Positions 1-6,926 of a DNA stretch of 7,079 nucleotides are shown in pieces. Each line of letters begins with the position of its first letter. The stretch's first letter is position 1. This stretch comes from CAILAD01 sp964397085 (GTDB lineage Bacteria; Patescibacteriota; Saccharimonadia; CAILAD01; BJGX01). Below the pieces are notes generated by a model. It searched no databases. It worked only from the letters and a program-made list of their open reading frames with translations, and was not told where the DNA came from. A program made the position numbers and the translations under genes. The DNA lies in the NCBI GenBank assembly GCA_964397085.1, contig CAYNHH010000043.1, positions 1 through 7,079 on the forward strand. The letters run 5' to 3'.

Positions 1-1322
1 CTAAGATCGTAAAACTCGAGCGTAATTACCGCAGTACACAGACCATTCTTGATGCTGCTGGTGCGGTGATAGCAAAAAACTCAGCTCGGTCTGAAAAAAC
101 ACTTTGGACAGAAGCTGGCGAGGGAGAAAAAATTCAAGTTGTACAAGTGCATGATGAGCTTGAAGAGGGTAGATACATTATTCAGGCTATTCAAGAACTA
201 ATTCGTCATGATTCACATTTGAGTCTACACGATTTTGCAGTATTGTATCGTACTAATGCTCAGTCACGATCACTCGAAGAGTCATTTTTACGCTACGGCT
301 TGGCCTATCAAATTATTGGTGGCGTGCGGTTCTATGAACGCAAAGAAATCAAAGATGTCTTAGCTTATCTTAGGTTTGTATTTCAGCCCAATGACCAAGT
401 CTCACTCAATAGAATAATCAACGTCCCACCTCGCGGGCTTGGTCAAAAAAGCCTGCAAGTGTTTTTTGATCATACCGCCAAGTACGAATTGCCCTTACTA
501 GACAGTATGGTGCAAGCGGAGAATATAACTGAGCTAGGCGCAAAAGCGGTAAGTAGCCTTAAGCAGTTTGGTGTGATGATTACCGGCCTACAACAGCAGG
601 CTCCTACCCTTGTAGTAAGCGAATTTATTGAGCTAGTGCTCAAACGAAGCGGGTACTTAGAGTATCTCGATGATGGCAGTATTAGTGCTAATGAGCGAGT
701 TGAAAACGTACGCGAATTACTCAGTGTAGCCAAAGCCTATGATAGTCTTAGTCTTGAAGAGTTTTTGACAGAAATTAGTCTCATATCAGATTTAGATAGT
801 ATGCGCGATACCAATGGTGCAGTAACACTCATGACTCTACACTCTGCCAAGGGCTTAGAATTTAATACGGTCTTTATGGTGGGGCTAGAAGAGGGAATAT
901 TTCCACACAGTCGTACATTTTTTGAGCCCAGTGAGCTCGAAGAAGAACGACGCTTATGTTATGTAGGTATGACACGTGCTAAGCAACGACTGTATATGCT
1001 GGGCGCAAGCGCACGACTCCTTTATGGGAATACCCAACATAATGTTCCTTCGCGATTTCTTGCTGAGATACCTGCAGGCTTAGTCAAGCACTCTGGCTCT
1101 AGCCGAGCAGCTTTTGAACAGCCTACACAGAACACACATCAAGATTTTGATGATGAGCCATTTGCAGATATACCCCAACTAGTTTCAGGTGACAAAGTGC
1201 ATCATGAAAGTTTTGGTAATGGCGAAGTGGTGGCAATAGATGAGCTTGAAGCAGTTATTCGATTTGCAAGTGTTGGGCAAAAGACTCTCAATCTAAATTT
1301 TGCTAAGGTCAAGAAAATATAA
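1..1322 (+). CDS. pcrA: UvrD/PcrA-type superfamily 1 DNA helicase, 3' part (5' end outside window)
   Basis: ATP-dependent 3'-5' DNA helicase of the UvrD/PcrA family, acting in repair and in clearing replication or transcription conflicts. The frame is open from base 3, so the gene begins upstream; the GTG at 66 is internal. Visible: helicase motif IV (LERNYRST, bases 15-38), the GGVRFYERKEIKD segment and the 2B-domain signature NVPPRGLG, motif V (TLHSAKGLEF, about 834-863), motif VI (EEERRLCYVGMTRAK, about 936-983), and the SRFLAEIP segment that follows. Bases 1188-1319 encode the small Tudor-like C-terminal domain (GDKVHHESFGNGEV...), which in PcrA and UvrD contacts RNA polymerase. The Walker A half (domain 1A) lies outside the window. 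It ends with TAA, and no hairpin terminator follows. The 439 visible codons fit the C-terminal part of a protein of the usual 700-plus residues. Family assignment is firm; choosing between the names pcrA and uvrD is a convention. Confidence 0.95.
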   Translation, partial: KIVKLERNYRSTQTILDAAGAVIAKNSARSEKTLWTEAGEGEKIQVVQVHDELEEGRYIIQAIQELIRHDSHLSLHDFAVLYRTNAQSRSLEESFLRYGLAYQIIGGVRFYERKEIKDVLAYLRFVFQPNDQVSLNRIINVPPRGLGQKSLQVFFDHTAKYELPLLDSMVQAENITELGAKAVSSLKQFGVMITGLQQQAPTLVVSEFIELVLKRSGYLEYLDDGSISANERVENVRELLSVAKAYDSLSLEEFLTEISLISDLDSMRDTNGAVTLMTLHSAKGLEFNTVFMVGLEEGIFPHSRTFFEPSELEEERRLCYVGMTRAKQRLYMLGASARLLYGNTQHNVPSRFLAEIPAGLVKHSGSSRAAFEQPTQNTHQDFDDEPFADIPQLVSGDKVHHESFGNGEVVAIDELEAVIRFASVGQKTLNLNFAKVKKI

Positions 1323-1386
1323 TACTCTCACTTTTATATATAACTTCCTAACCTTATTTCGAGCACAAAATGTATGCGTGTCAAGA

Positions 1387-1415
1387 TTGACTTTATATAG
1401 CCATAAGCATAAAAT
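1387..1415 (+). promoter_or_regulatory. Sigma70-type promoter for the Rpf-like/rsmA pair
   Basis: TTGACT at 1387-1392 and TAAAAT at 1410-1415 are separated by exactly 17 bp, a near-consensus housekeeping promoter. Transcription would start near 1421-1423, leaving a 5' UTR of about 60 nt before the proposed ATT start at 1483. It lies in the largest gap of the window (1323-1482). The part of the gap upstream of it (1323-1386) shows only AT-rich sequence, including the palindrome TTATATATAA (1334-1343), and nothing else that could be assigned. Confidence 0.7.
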
Positions 1416-1428
1416 ACTACTTACGGTA

Positions 1429-1464
1429 AAACAAAAACAAAAACGCTAAATATTGTTATTGTTT
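1429..1464 (+). other. AT-rich stem-loop in the predicted 5' UTR
   Basis: The arm 1429-1442 (two AACAAAAA-like units) can pair with 1451-1464 (two ATTGTT units), giving 12 of 14 pairs around an 8-nt loop. It starts a few bases after the predicted transcription start and ends 7 nt before the GAGG ribosome binding site. The stem is nearly all A-T and therefore weak, and no U-tract follows, so it is not a normal terminator. It could protect the 5' end or modulate ribosome access, or it may simply reflect low-complexity sequence. Confidence 0.35.
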
Positions 1465-1471
1465 AATGTGT

Positions 1472-1475
1472 GAGG
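1472..1475 (+). promoter_or_regulatory. Ribosome binding site (GAGG) deciding the Rpf-like start
   Basis: GAGG is followed by a 7-nt spacer and then an in-frame ATT at 1483. No ATG, GTG or TTG exists in the frame between the upstream TGA (1471-1473) and the ATG at 1576, and that ATG has no Shine-Dalgarno sequence at a usable distance. The site therefore supports initiation at 1483 with a rare codon. Confidence 0.5.
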
Positions 1476-1482
1476 CGAAGTT

Positions 1483-2673
1483 ATTTTACCGAAAGTTCGT
1501 ATCTCGGATATCCAACGAGCAACAAGAGTAAAACGAATAGTTAAGAAACCAAAGCCATATACAATCAAGCGCGGGATGATTGTTACAGGGCTTATTTTTG
1601 TATTTATTTTGACTAGCATTGCTTGGTCGCATGATCAATTTACCGCTAGTACCACCGCACTTGCAGATGGTCAAAACCTAGTGAGTGTCTATTATGATGG
1701 CCAAAACAAGACTGTAGCCACAAGTGCCAATACTGTTGGCGAAGCCTTAAACAAGATGGGAATTACCTTGAGTAAGGGTGATGTAGTTGAGCCAGCTCTT
1801 GACCAGACTGTATCAAGAGGCGTAACAAATATTAATGTATACAGAGCATTTAGCTACTTGGTAGTAGATAATGGTAAGAATATCTCAACTACCTCGGGCT
1901 ATAGAAGCCCCAGAAAAGTTATTGAAGAAGCTGGAATAAAATTATACCCCGAAGACATAGTAACCACAGAGAGAGTTGATAGCTTTGTGCAAGATAGCTC
2001 TGTAGGTCAACGCCTTTCTATTGACCGGGCTACCCCTGTTACCGTAGTGCTTGCCGGCAAAACTTTTCAGTTTCGAACTCATAAGAAAACTGTTGGTGAA
2101 TTGTTTGTGGAAAAAGGTCTGGAGATAAAACCCCAAGATATAGTTCGTACCTCGCTCGAGACACCACTGAGTAATGATATGAAAATAACAGTCAATCGTT
2201 TGGCTCAGAGAATAGTTACTCAAGAAGTCGCTATTGACCCTTCGGTGGTACAAACTGTAGATGAAACTAAAGCAGTTGGCTATAGTGAAGTACAAAATGC
2301 TGGCGCACCAGGTAAGAAAATACTTAGCTTCTTACTAACAGAACAAGACGGAGTAGAACAAGCAAGACAAATTCTTGAAGAAAAAGTAACTCTCGAGGCA
2401 AAGCCAAAAGTTGTGGTCGTAGGGCCAGCTAGCGTTGGTAATGCTGAAGGTTGGGCCAAACTTAGATTTTGCGAGAGTGGCGGTAATTATGCCAATAAGC
2501 GTAACCCTGCCTATCGTGGCGCTTATCAGTTTGACTACAGTACATGGAATAATTATGGAGGATATCGCGATCCCGCAGATGCTCCACCAGAAGTACAAGA
2601 TGCCAAGGCCTTTGCAACCTACAAGGCCCGAGGGGCTAGTCCGTGGCCGCTTTGCGGACGATTCCTTAGGTAA
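1483..2673 (+). CDS. RpfB/YabE-like cell-wall hydrolase: signal anchor, three DUF348, G5, Rpf-type transglycosylase domain
   Basis: Predicted secreted or membrane-anchored muralytic enzyme that cleaves peptidoglycan glycan strands, like actinobacterial resuscitation-promoting factor B. Numbered from the ATG at 1576: hydrophobic segment 2-18; DUF348 (ubiquitin-like) repeats about 36-91, 93-152 and 153-209, each with a TVGE-like or equivalent helix and a conserved D-I/V-V strand; G5 domain about 210-283; Rpf/transglycosylase-like domain about 289-365. The catalytic signature CESGGN is intact, with Glu300 as the expected acid, and Cys299 and Cys360 (in WPLCG) match the Rpf disulfide. There is no lipobox Cys. 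The start is uncertain: the frame upstream of 1576 encodes a very basic stretch (VKRIVKKPKPYTIKRG) that makes an ideal N-region for the anchor, and the only ribosome binding site points to ATT 1483 (396 residues). The fallback is ATG 1576 (365 residues). It is promoted from 1387-1415 and lies 3 bp before rsmA. Domain calls are strong; the physiological role is inferred. Confidence 0.85.
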   Translation: MLPKVRISDIQRATRVKRIVKKPKPYTIKRGMIVTGLIFVFILTSIAWSHDQFTASTTALADGQNLVSVYYDGQNKTVATSANTVGEALNKMGITLSKGDVVEPALDQTVSRGVTNINVYRAFSYLVVDNGKNISTTSGYRSPRKVIEEAGIKLYPEDIVTTERVDSFVQDSSVGQRLSIDRATPVTVVLAGKTFQFRTHKKTVGELFVEKGLEIKPQDIVRTSLETPLSNDMKITVNRLAQRIVTQEVAIDPSVVQTVDETKAVGYSEVQNAGAPGKKILSFLLTEQDGVEQARQILEEKVTLEAKPKVVVVGPASVGNAEGWAKLRFCESGGNYANKRNPAYRGAYQFDYSTWNNYGGYRDPADAPPEVQDAKAFATYKARGASPWPLCGRFLR

Positions 2674-2676
2674 CTT

Positions 2677-3471
2677 ATGTCTAAATCAAAAAAAGGTACC
2701 AAAAAACACCTTGGTCAACACTGGCTTTTTGACGGACCAAGCTTAGAAGCCATAATCAATGCAGCCAGTCTCGAGCCAACAGACACAGTTCTAGAGATTG
2801 GCCCCGGACGCGGGCCGCTTACAGAGCTACTCTCACAAAAAGTTAAGAAAGTAATTGCTGTCGAAAAAGACGAAGATTTAGTACCTACACTCAAGGTACA
2901 GTTTATACTACAAGAGAATGTTGATATCGTACAAGCCGATATTATGAGCTTTGATCTGCGTGAGCTACCTAAAGACTATATAGTGGTTGCTAATATCCCA
3001 TATTATTTGACATCGGCAATTGTGCGTCTACTCATGGAGTCAACCAATCCTCCTAAGCAACTCGTCTTACTTATACAAAAAGAAGTAGCAGAGCGAATCT
3101 GCGCTCAGTCTGGACAGATGTCTGTCCTTGCTGTGAGTGTTCAGCTGTATGCCAAGGCCGAATATATAGCAACAGTAACAAAAGATAAGTTTCAGCCACC
3201 TCCCAAGGTAGATTCGGCAATTCTGCGACTCACCCGTTTAAGTCGACCGCTACTAGATGTAGATCCTCAGAAATTTATGCGACTCGTCAAAGCTGGTTTT
3301 GGAGAGAAGCGAAAAACTATTCGCAATAGTCTTGCTGGTGGATTAAGAATGAATGCAGGAGAAGTGGGTGTACTTCTCATCAAAGCCGGCATTCCCGAAT
3401 CTGCGCGTGCACAAGAACTCACATTCGCACAATGGAAGTTAATTTACGATACATTTGTCGAATTGATGTAG
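2677..3471 (+). CDS. rsmA: 16S rRNA (adenine1518-N6/adenine1519-N6)-dimethyltransferase RsmA (KsgA)
   Basis: Cytoplasmic SAM-dependent enzyme that dimethylates two adjacent adenines in the 3'-terminal helix of 16S rRNA late in 30S assembly. At 264 residues it has the normal family length. Visible: N-terminal KKHLGQHWL (9-17; usually GQNFL, so His15 replaces the common Asn), SAM motif EIGPGRG (40-46), acidic VEKD (62-65), QAD (86-88), catalytic NIPY (106-109) followed by YLTS, the family signature FQPPPKVDS (172-180), and the C-terminal rRNA-binding KRKTIRNSL (211-219). The start ATG is 3 bp after the Rpf-like stop, and AGG at 2668-2670 gives a short Shine-Dalgarno sequence 6 nt upstream, so translation is probably coupled. 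An rpf/yabE neighbour is also seen in Actinobacteria and Bacillus, which supports both calls. It ends in TAG, with no terminator after it. Confidence 0.97.
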   Translation: MSKSKKGTKKHLGQHWLFDGPSLEAIINAASLEPTDTVLEIGPGRGPLTELLSQKVKKVIAVEKDEDLVPTLKVQFILQENVDIVQADIMSFDLRELPKDYIVVANIPYYLTSAIVRLLMESTNPPKQLVLLIQKEVAERICAQSGQMSVLAVSVQLYAKAEYIATVTKDKFQPPPKVDSAILRLTRLSRPLLDVDPQKFMRLVKAGFGEKRKTIRNSLAGGLRMNAGEVGVLLIKAGIPESARAQELTFAQWKLIYDTFVELM

Positions 3472-3502
3472 CATTAACGCTATCTTATTACTCATAAGCT
3501 TG

Positions 3503-3511
3503 TGGTAAAAT
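3503..3511 (+). promoter_or_regulatory. Extended -10 promoter giving a probable leaderless mRNA
   Basis: TGG followed by TAAAAT (hexamer 3506-3511) forms an extended -10 element. The hexamer ends 6 nt before the ATG at 3518, so the predicted transcription start falls on or beside the start codon. No -35 box is convincing at 16-18 bp spacing, as is common for extended -10 promoters, and no Shine-Dalgarno sequence precedes the ATG. Both facts agree with leaderless initiation. Read-through from the Rpf-like/rsmA promoter is also possible, because no terminator separates the genes. Confidence 0.55.
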
Positions 3512-3517
3512 AAGCAT

Positions 3518-5503
3518 ATGAACTTACCACCAAATAGAAGACGACGCTGGCGAGCTAGCCTTGCGCTTTTTTTGGGAATGGTACTAATACTTCTGGCTAT
3601 CCCATGGCATAGCAAGGCATCTGCAGATTTTAATTATAATGTAGCTGCCACTTATCGAGTCACTAGCGATGCAAATACCCGGGTGGAGGAGCTGTATACT
3701 GTTAGCAATAACTCAGGCAACCGTTACCTGCAAAGTATTCAGCTATCTACACCTGTAGATGACGCAAAAAATATCTCTGTAGAATATGCTGATGGTACAA
3801 GTATACCCTTCACTACTACTAAGAAAACTTCTGATCAATCTGGGTATAGCTATGACTATGTAGAGGTGAGTATAAATTTCCCACGCCGTACAATAGGCCA
3901 AAATTCTACATGGGGCTTTGTGGTAAGTTACGATACAGCTAAGCTTGTTGAGACCAAGGGTAGCGCTCACACCGTTACTATTCCTGCTATCCCTCAAGAA
4001 GGCAGTGATAAATACTCAATTGAATTGTTCGTACCAGAAAATTTTGGTAGCTTACATACCACCGGTGTAAGGCCTATCAACCAAGGTGTGAAGAATGGTC
4101 AACAACGGTACTCTTTTAGAGATAAAGAAGCACTCAAAAAAACTGCCCTGCTAGTCTTCGGCGACAATACTATTTACCAAGTGAATTTTAATTTTCCTTT
4201 GAAAAATAGCTCAAGCTTTGGGAGTACATTTACCGTGACTTTACCACCCACCACAAGTGGCCAGCAAATAATTGTGCAAAAACTTGATCCACAACCCAAA
4301 TCCACTAGGCTAGATCAAGATGGAAACATCTTAGCAGACTACGAAGTACCTCCTAAGACTACAGTCACAGTCAAAACGGATGTAATCGGAATAGTTTCTT
4401 ATCTCGATTACAATTTGGCAGCTAGCGGAACACCTGCCGAGATCCCAAAAGAGCTGGTGAGTCGATACACTTCAGCACAAAAGTATTGGCCTGCTGACAA
4501 TCCACAGATAGTTGCCAAAGCCAAAGAAATTACTAAAGGGAAAACGACTGTAGCCGAGCAGGTTAGGGCAATTAATAACTTTGTAGTAGATCATCTGTCT
4601 TACAATAGTGATAAGATCAAATACAACATTCGCCAAGGGGGTCTAAAAACCTTACAAAACCCTACCAATTCAGTTTGTCTGGAGTACTCAGATCTGACTA
4701 TTAGTTTATTACGGGCTGTCGACATACCAGCAAGAATGCCAGTTGGCTATGGGTACTCTGGTAGCTTGAAACAGTCTAGCTCAGTAAGTGATTCACTCCA
4801 CTCATGGGTACAAGCCTATGTACCTGGTGTTGGCTGGATGAATCTTGACCCTACATGGAATGAGAAGTTTAGTAACTTTGGCTCAAGTGATCTAGATCAT
4901 ATGGCTTTTGCCATATGGGGGGCTAGTGACAACTCACCCGCACCTGTGATGCAAAATGGTCAAGATACTAATTATCAATATGAGAACACCACAATTGAGT
5001 ATAAGGCATCGCCACCAAATCTCCTGCCAGATGGGAAGCTAGTTGCTCAAAAATGGCTACTGTTACCTTTTCTTGCTCTCTTAAAAATTAATGTGCAAGC
5101 GCCCAGTAGCTCGGCTGGCGATAATTATCAACTGCGAACACGGCAAGGCTCACAGGTAAGTACTATTGTATTAGGATCACTAGCACCACAGCAAAAAGTA
5201 TCTAGCTATATTCCAGTATTTGGTGCGACAGCCTTTGGTGTATTAAATGCTGATTTTACTCAAACAAATGGTGACTCACTAATTCTAGCCAGCACAAAGG
5301 TTCCAGTCCAGAGCTGGCCGCAATGGCTTGGACTGCTCATTATTACTGGAATAGTAGTCGCTTTAGTGGTAAAATCCAAGACGAGAAAAAAGCATCGTAA
5401 ACATCCAGAAGACGATTTTGATGACCTCAATACCAAGCCAGTCTTAACGCTTACTAAGGCACCAGGGCAGAAAGAAGATGATGACAAGCCAAGCAAAAAA
5501 TAA
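3518..5503 (+). CDS. Membrane-anchored extracellular transglutaminase-like (papain-fold) protein
   Basis: 661-residue surface protein. Basic N-region (RRRRWR) and hydrophobic core at about 13-28, then a likely signal peptidase site after ASA near 36. The ectodomain before residue 310 is beta-rich, with many Ser, Thr and Asn, and I do not recognise its family. A transglutaminase-core domain covers about 335-450 with an intact triad: Cys387 in SVCLEYSDL, His428 in SLHSWVQAY and Asp444 in NLDPTWN. A further beta-like region (about 495-595) is followed by a transmembrane helix at about 601-618 and a charged cytoplasmic tail of about 42 residues (KSKTRKKHRKH, then acidic and Lys-rich), giving N-out/C-in topology. 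Such domains can act as proteases, amidases, peptide cyclases or cross-linkers, so the reaction and substrate cannot be read from the sequence. It has its own extended -10 promoter and overlaps metG by 26 bp. Its place beside an Rpf-like enzyme suggests an envelope role (inference). Confidence 0.85.
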   Translation: MNLPPNRRRRWRASLALFLGMVLILLAIPWHSKASADFNYNVAATYRVTSDANTRVEELYTVSNNSGNRYLQSIQLSTPVDDAKNISVEYADGTSIPFTTTKKTSDQSGYSYDYVEVSINFPRRTIGQNSTWGFVVSYDTAKLVETKGSAHTVTIPAIPQEGSDKYSIELFVPENFGSLHTTGVRPINQGVKNGQQRYSFRDKEALKKTALLVFGDNTIYQVNFNFPLKNSSSFGSTFTVTLPPTTSGQQIIVQKLDPQPKSTRLDQDGNILADYEVPPKTTVTVKTDVIGIVSYLDYNLAASGTPAEIPKELVSRYTSAQKYWPADNPQIVAKAKEITKGKTTVAEQVRAINNFVVDHLSYNSDKIKYNIRQGGLKTLQNPTNSVCLEYSDLTISLLRAVDIPARMPVGYGYSGSLKQSSSVSDSLHSWVQAYVPGVGWMNLDPTWNEKFSNFGSSDLDHMAFAIWGASDNSPAPVMQNGQDTNYQYENTTIEYKASPPNLLPDGKLVAQKWLLLPFLALLKINVQAPSSSAGDNYQLRTRQGSQVSTIVLGSLAPQQKVSSYIPVFGATAFGVLNADFTQTNGDSLILASTKVPVQSWPQWLGLLIITGIVVALVVKSKTRKKHRKHPEDDFDDLNTKPVLTLTKAPGQKEDDDKPSKK

Positions 5504-6926
5504 ATTCTATGTAACCACCCCAATATATTACATCAATGATGTGCCACACGTTGGTCACGCCTACTCTACTATAGCTGCAGATGTTGTTGCGCGATATTAC
5601 CGAGAAAAACTTGGTAAGAATAATGTATTGTTTGTGACAGGGACTGATGAGAATTCACAAAAGACTATTAATGCTGCGGGTATTGCCGGAGAAACCACAG
5701 AAGCTTATACAGAAAAGACAGCCAAAAAATGGCAAAATATTTTTGATACTCTTGGCATTACTTATGATCGCTTTATCCGCACCACCGACAAAGATCATAT
5801 ATTAGCCGTGCAAGATATTTTGCAACGTGTGTATGACAAGGGCGATATCTACAAAGGAGTATATGAAGGCTTGTATTGTGTTGGTCACGAAGCTTTTATG
5901 AAAGAAGAAGATTTGGTCGACGGACTTTGTCCTGATCACAACAAGGCTCCAGACCATATCAAAGAAGATAATTGGTTTTTTAGATTATCAAAATATCAAG
6001 ATCAGTTACTACGTTATATTGAAGATAACCCTAAATTTATTCAGCCTGAATCACGACGCAATGAAATACTTTCTTTTATCAAAACCAAGGGTCTAGAAGA
6101 TTTTAGTATAAGTCGTGAAAGTCAAACCTGGGGCATTACCTTGCCATTTGATGATACTCAAGTTGCCTATGTCTGGTTTGATGCTTTACTCAATTACGTG
6201 ACTGCAGCTGGGTATGGCACTGATGAATTTAGTAAGTGGTGGCCTGCTGACTTGCAGATTGTAGGAAAAGATATCATCAAGTTTCACTGTATATACTGGC
6301 CAGCGATGCTGTGGAGTGCTGGGCTAGAAATTCCCACACAAGTGTTTGCTCATGGATTTTTCACAATCAATGGAGATAAGATTAGTAAAAGTCTAGGTAA
6401 TGCCGTTGATCCTCTAGTGCTTGTAGAAAAATATGGCAACGATCCATTACGTTACTATTTGCTAAGAGAGATACCTTTTGGTACTGATGGAGACTTTTCT
6501 CAGCATAGATTCGATGTGCTCTACAATTCTGAGCTCGCAAATACGCTCGGCAATCTCGTATCTCGTACTGCTGCAATGCTTACTAAATACAACGATTCTC
6601 AATACGACCAATCGATAGCACCAAAGCCACTTGGGAACCTAGAGGATTATATTGTAGACCGACATTTTGATAAGTATTTAGAGTGTTTGTTTACTCGATT
6701 AACAGAACTTAATGGTGCTATTGAAGAAAATAAACCTTGGGAGCTAGCGAAGACAGACTTAGCAAACACAATAATTTTCTTAAGCAGTCTTGTTGCTGAG
6801 ATAATAGCAATAGCTACAGCTCTGCAGCCATTCTTGCCTGACACATCAGAAAAAATTCTTAAAACTTTTTCAGAGGGCAAAGTAGATAACTCAGTAGGAA
6901 TACTATTTCCTCGCCTGGAAGAGTAA
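5478..6926 (+). CDS. metG: Methionyl-tRNA synthetase, short form
   Basis: Class I synthetase that charges tRNA-Met for initiation and elongation. The 482 residues hold the Rossmann catalytic domain with the HIGH-type motif HVGH (24-27), the GTDENSQK segment, the connective peptide with a zinc knuckle, the WFDALLNY segment, the HGFFTINGDKISKS region with the KMSKS-type loop KISKS (301-305), and the helical anticodon-binding domain (for example ENKPWELAK). The knuckle ligands appear to be Cys134, His137, Cys151 and His154, a CxxH/CxxH pattern where relatives usually carry more Cys. The C-terminal Trbp111-like tRNA-binding domain found in many bacterial MetRS is absent. The start overlaps the upstream gene by 26 bp. 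ATG 5478 is directly followed by ATG 5481, and AGGG (5464-5467) or the GAAAGAAG run could serve as ribosome binding site, so the two starts cannot be separated. tatD begins inside the stop codon. Confidence 0.97.
   Translation: MMTSQAKNKFYVTTPIYYINDVPHVGHAYSTIAADVVARYYREKLGKNNVLFVTGTDENSQKTINAAGIAGETTEAYTEKTAKKWQNIFDTLGITYDRFIRTTDKDHILAVQDILQRVYDKGDIYKGVYEGLYCVGHEAFMKEEDLVDGLCPDHNKAPDHIKEDNWFFRLSKYQDQLLRYIEDNPKFIQPESRRNEILSFIKTKGLEDFSISRESQTWGITLPFDDTQVAYVWFDALLNYVTAAGYGTDEFSKWWPADLQIVGKDIIKFHCIYWPAMLWSAGLEIPTQVFAHGFFTINGDKISKSLGNAVDPLVLVEKYGNDPLRYYLLREIPFGTDGDFSQHRFDVLYNSELANTLGNLVSRTAAMLTKYNDSQYDQSIAPKPLGNLEDYIVDRHFDKYLECLFTRLTELNGAIEENKPWELAKTDLANTIIFLSSLVAEIIAIATALQPFLPDTSEKILKTFSEGKVDNSVGILFPRLEE

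Noticed and set aside
1323..1386. Terminator for the helicase gene, including the palindrome TTATATATAA at 1334-1343.
   Set aside because: There is no GC-containing stem followed by a T-run, and the palindrome is too short and AT-only to act as an intrinsic terminator.
1468..1485. Reading TGA (1471-1473) as glycine (genetic code 25, Gracilibacteria/Absconditabacteria), with GTG 1468 as start.
   Set aside because: The other genes contain no in-frame TGA and are full length under the standard code. Code-25 genomes use TGA for glycine often. Five of five visible stops being TAA or TAG is too small a sample to argue otherwise.
1466..1531. Short frame starting at ATG 1466 (21 codons) overlapping the start of the Rpf-like gene.
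   Set aside because: It has no ribosome binding site, no recognisable content, and ends in frame 2. The in-frame basic stretch of the Rpf-like gene explains the region better.
1560..1578. TACAAT 10 nt upstream of ATG 1576 as a near-leaderless promoter for a shorter Rpf-like protein.
   Set aside because: No -35 box or extended -10 accompanies it, it lies inside a plausible coding extension, and the short protein would lack a basic N-region. It remains a weak alternative.
3530..3580. Twin-arginine (Tat) signal in the run of arginines of the transglutaminase-like protein.
   Set aside because: The run RRRRWRASLAL lacks the consensus RRxFLK pattern. It fits an ordinary basic N-region of a Sec signal peptide.
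470..6880. Several antisense and alternative-frame open frames of 60-120 codons lying inside the six genes.
   Set aside because: Each lies within a clearly conserved gene on the + strand, has no recognisable motifs, and is the expected by-product of the coding frame.
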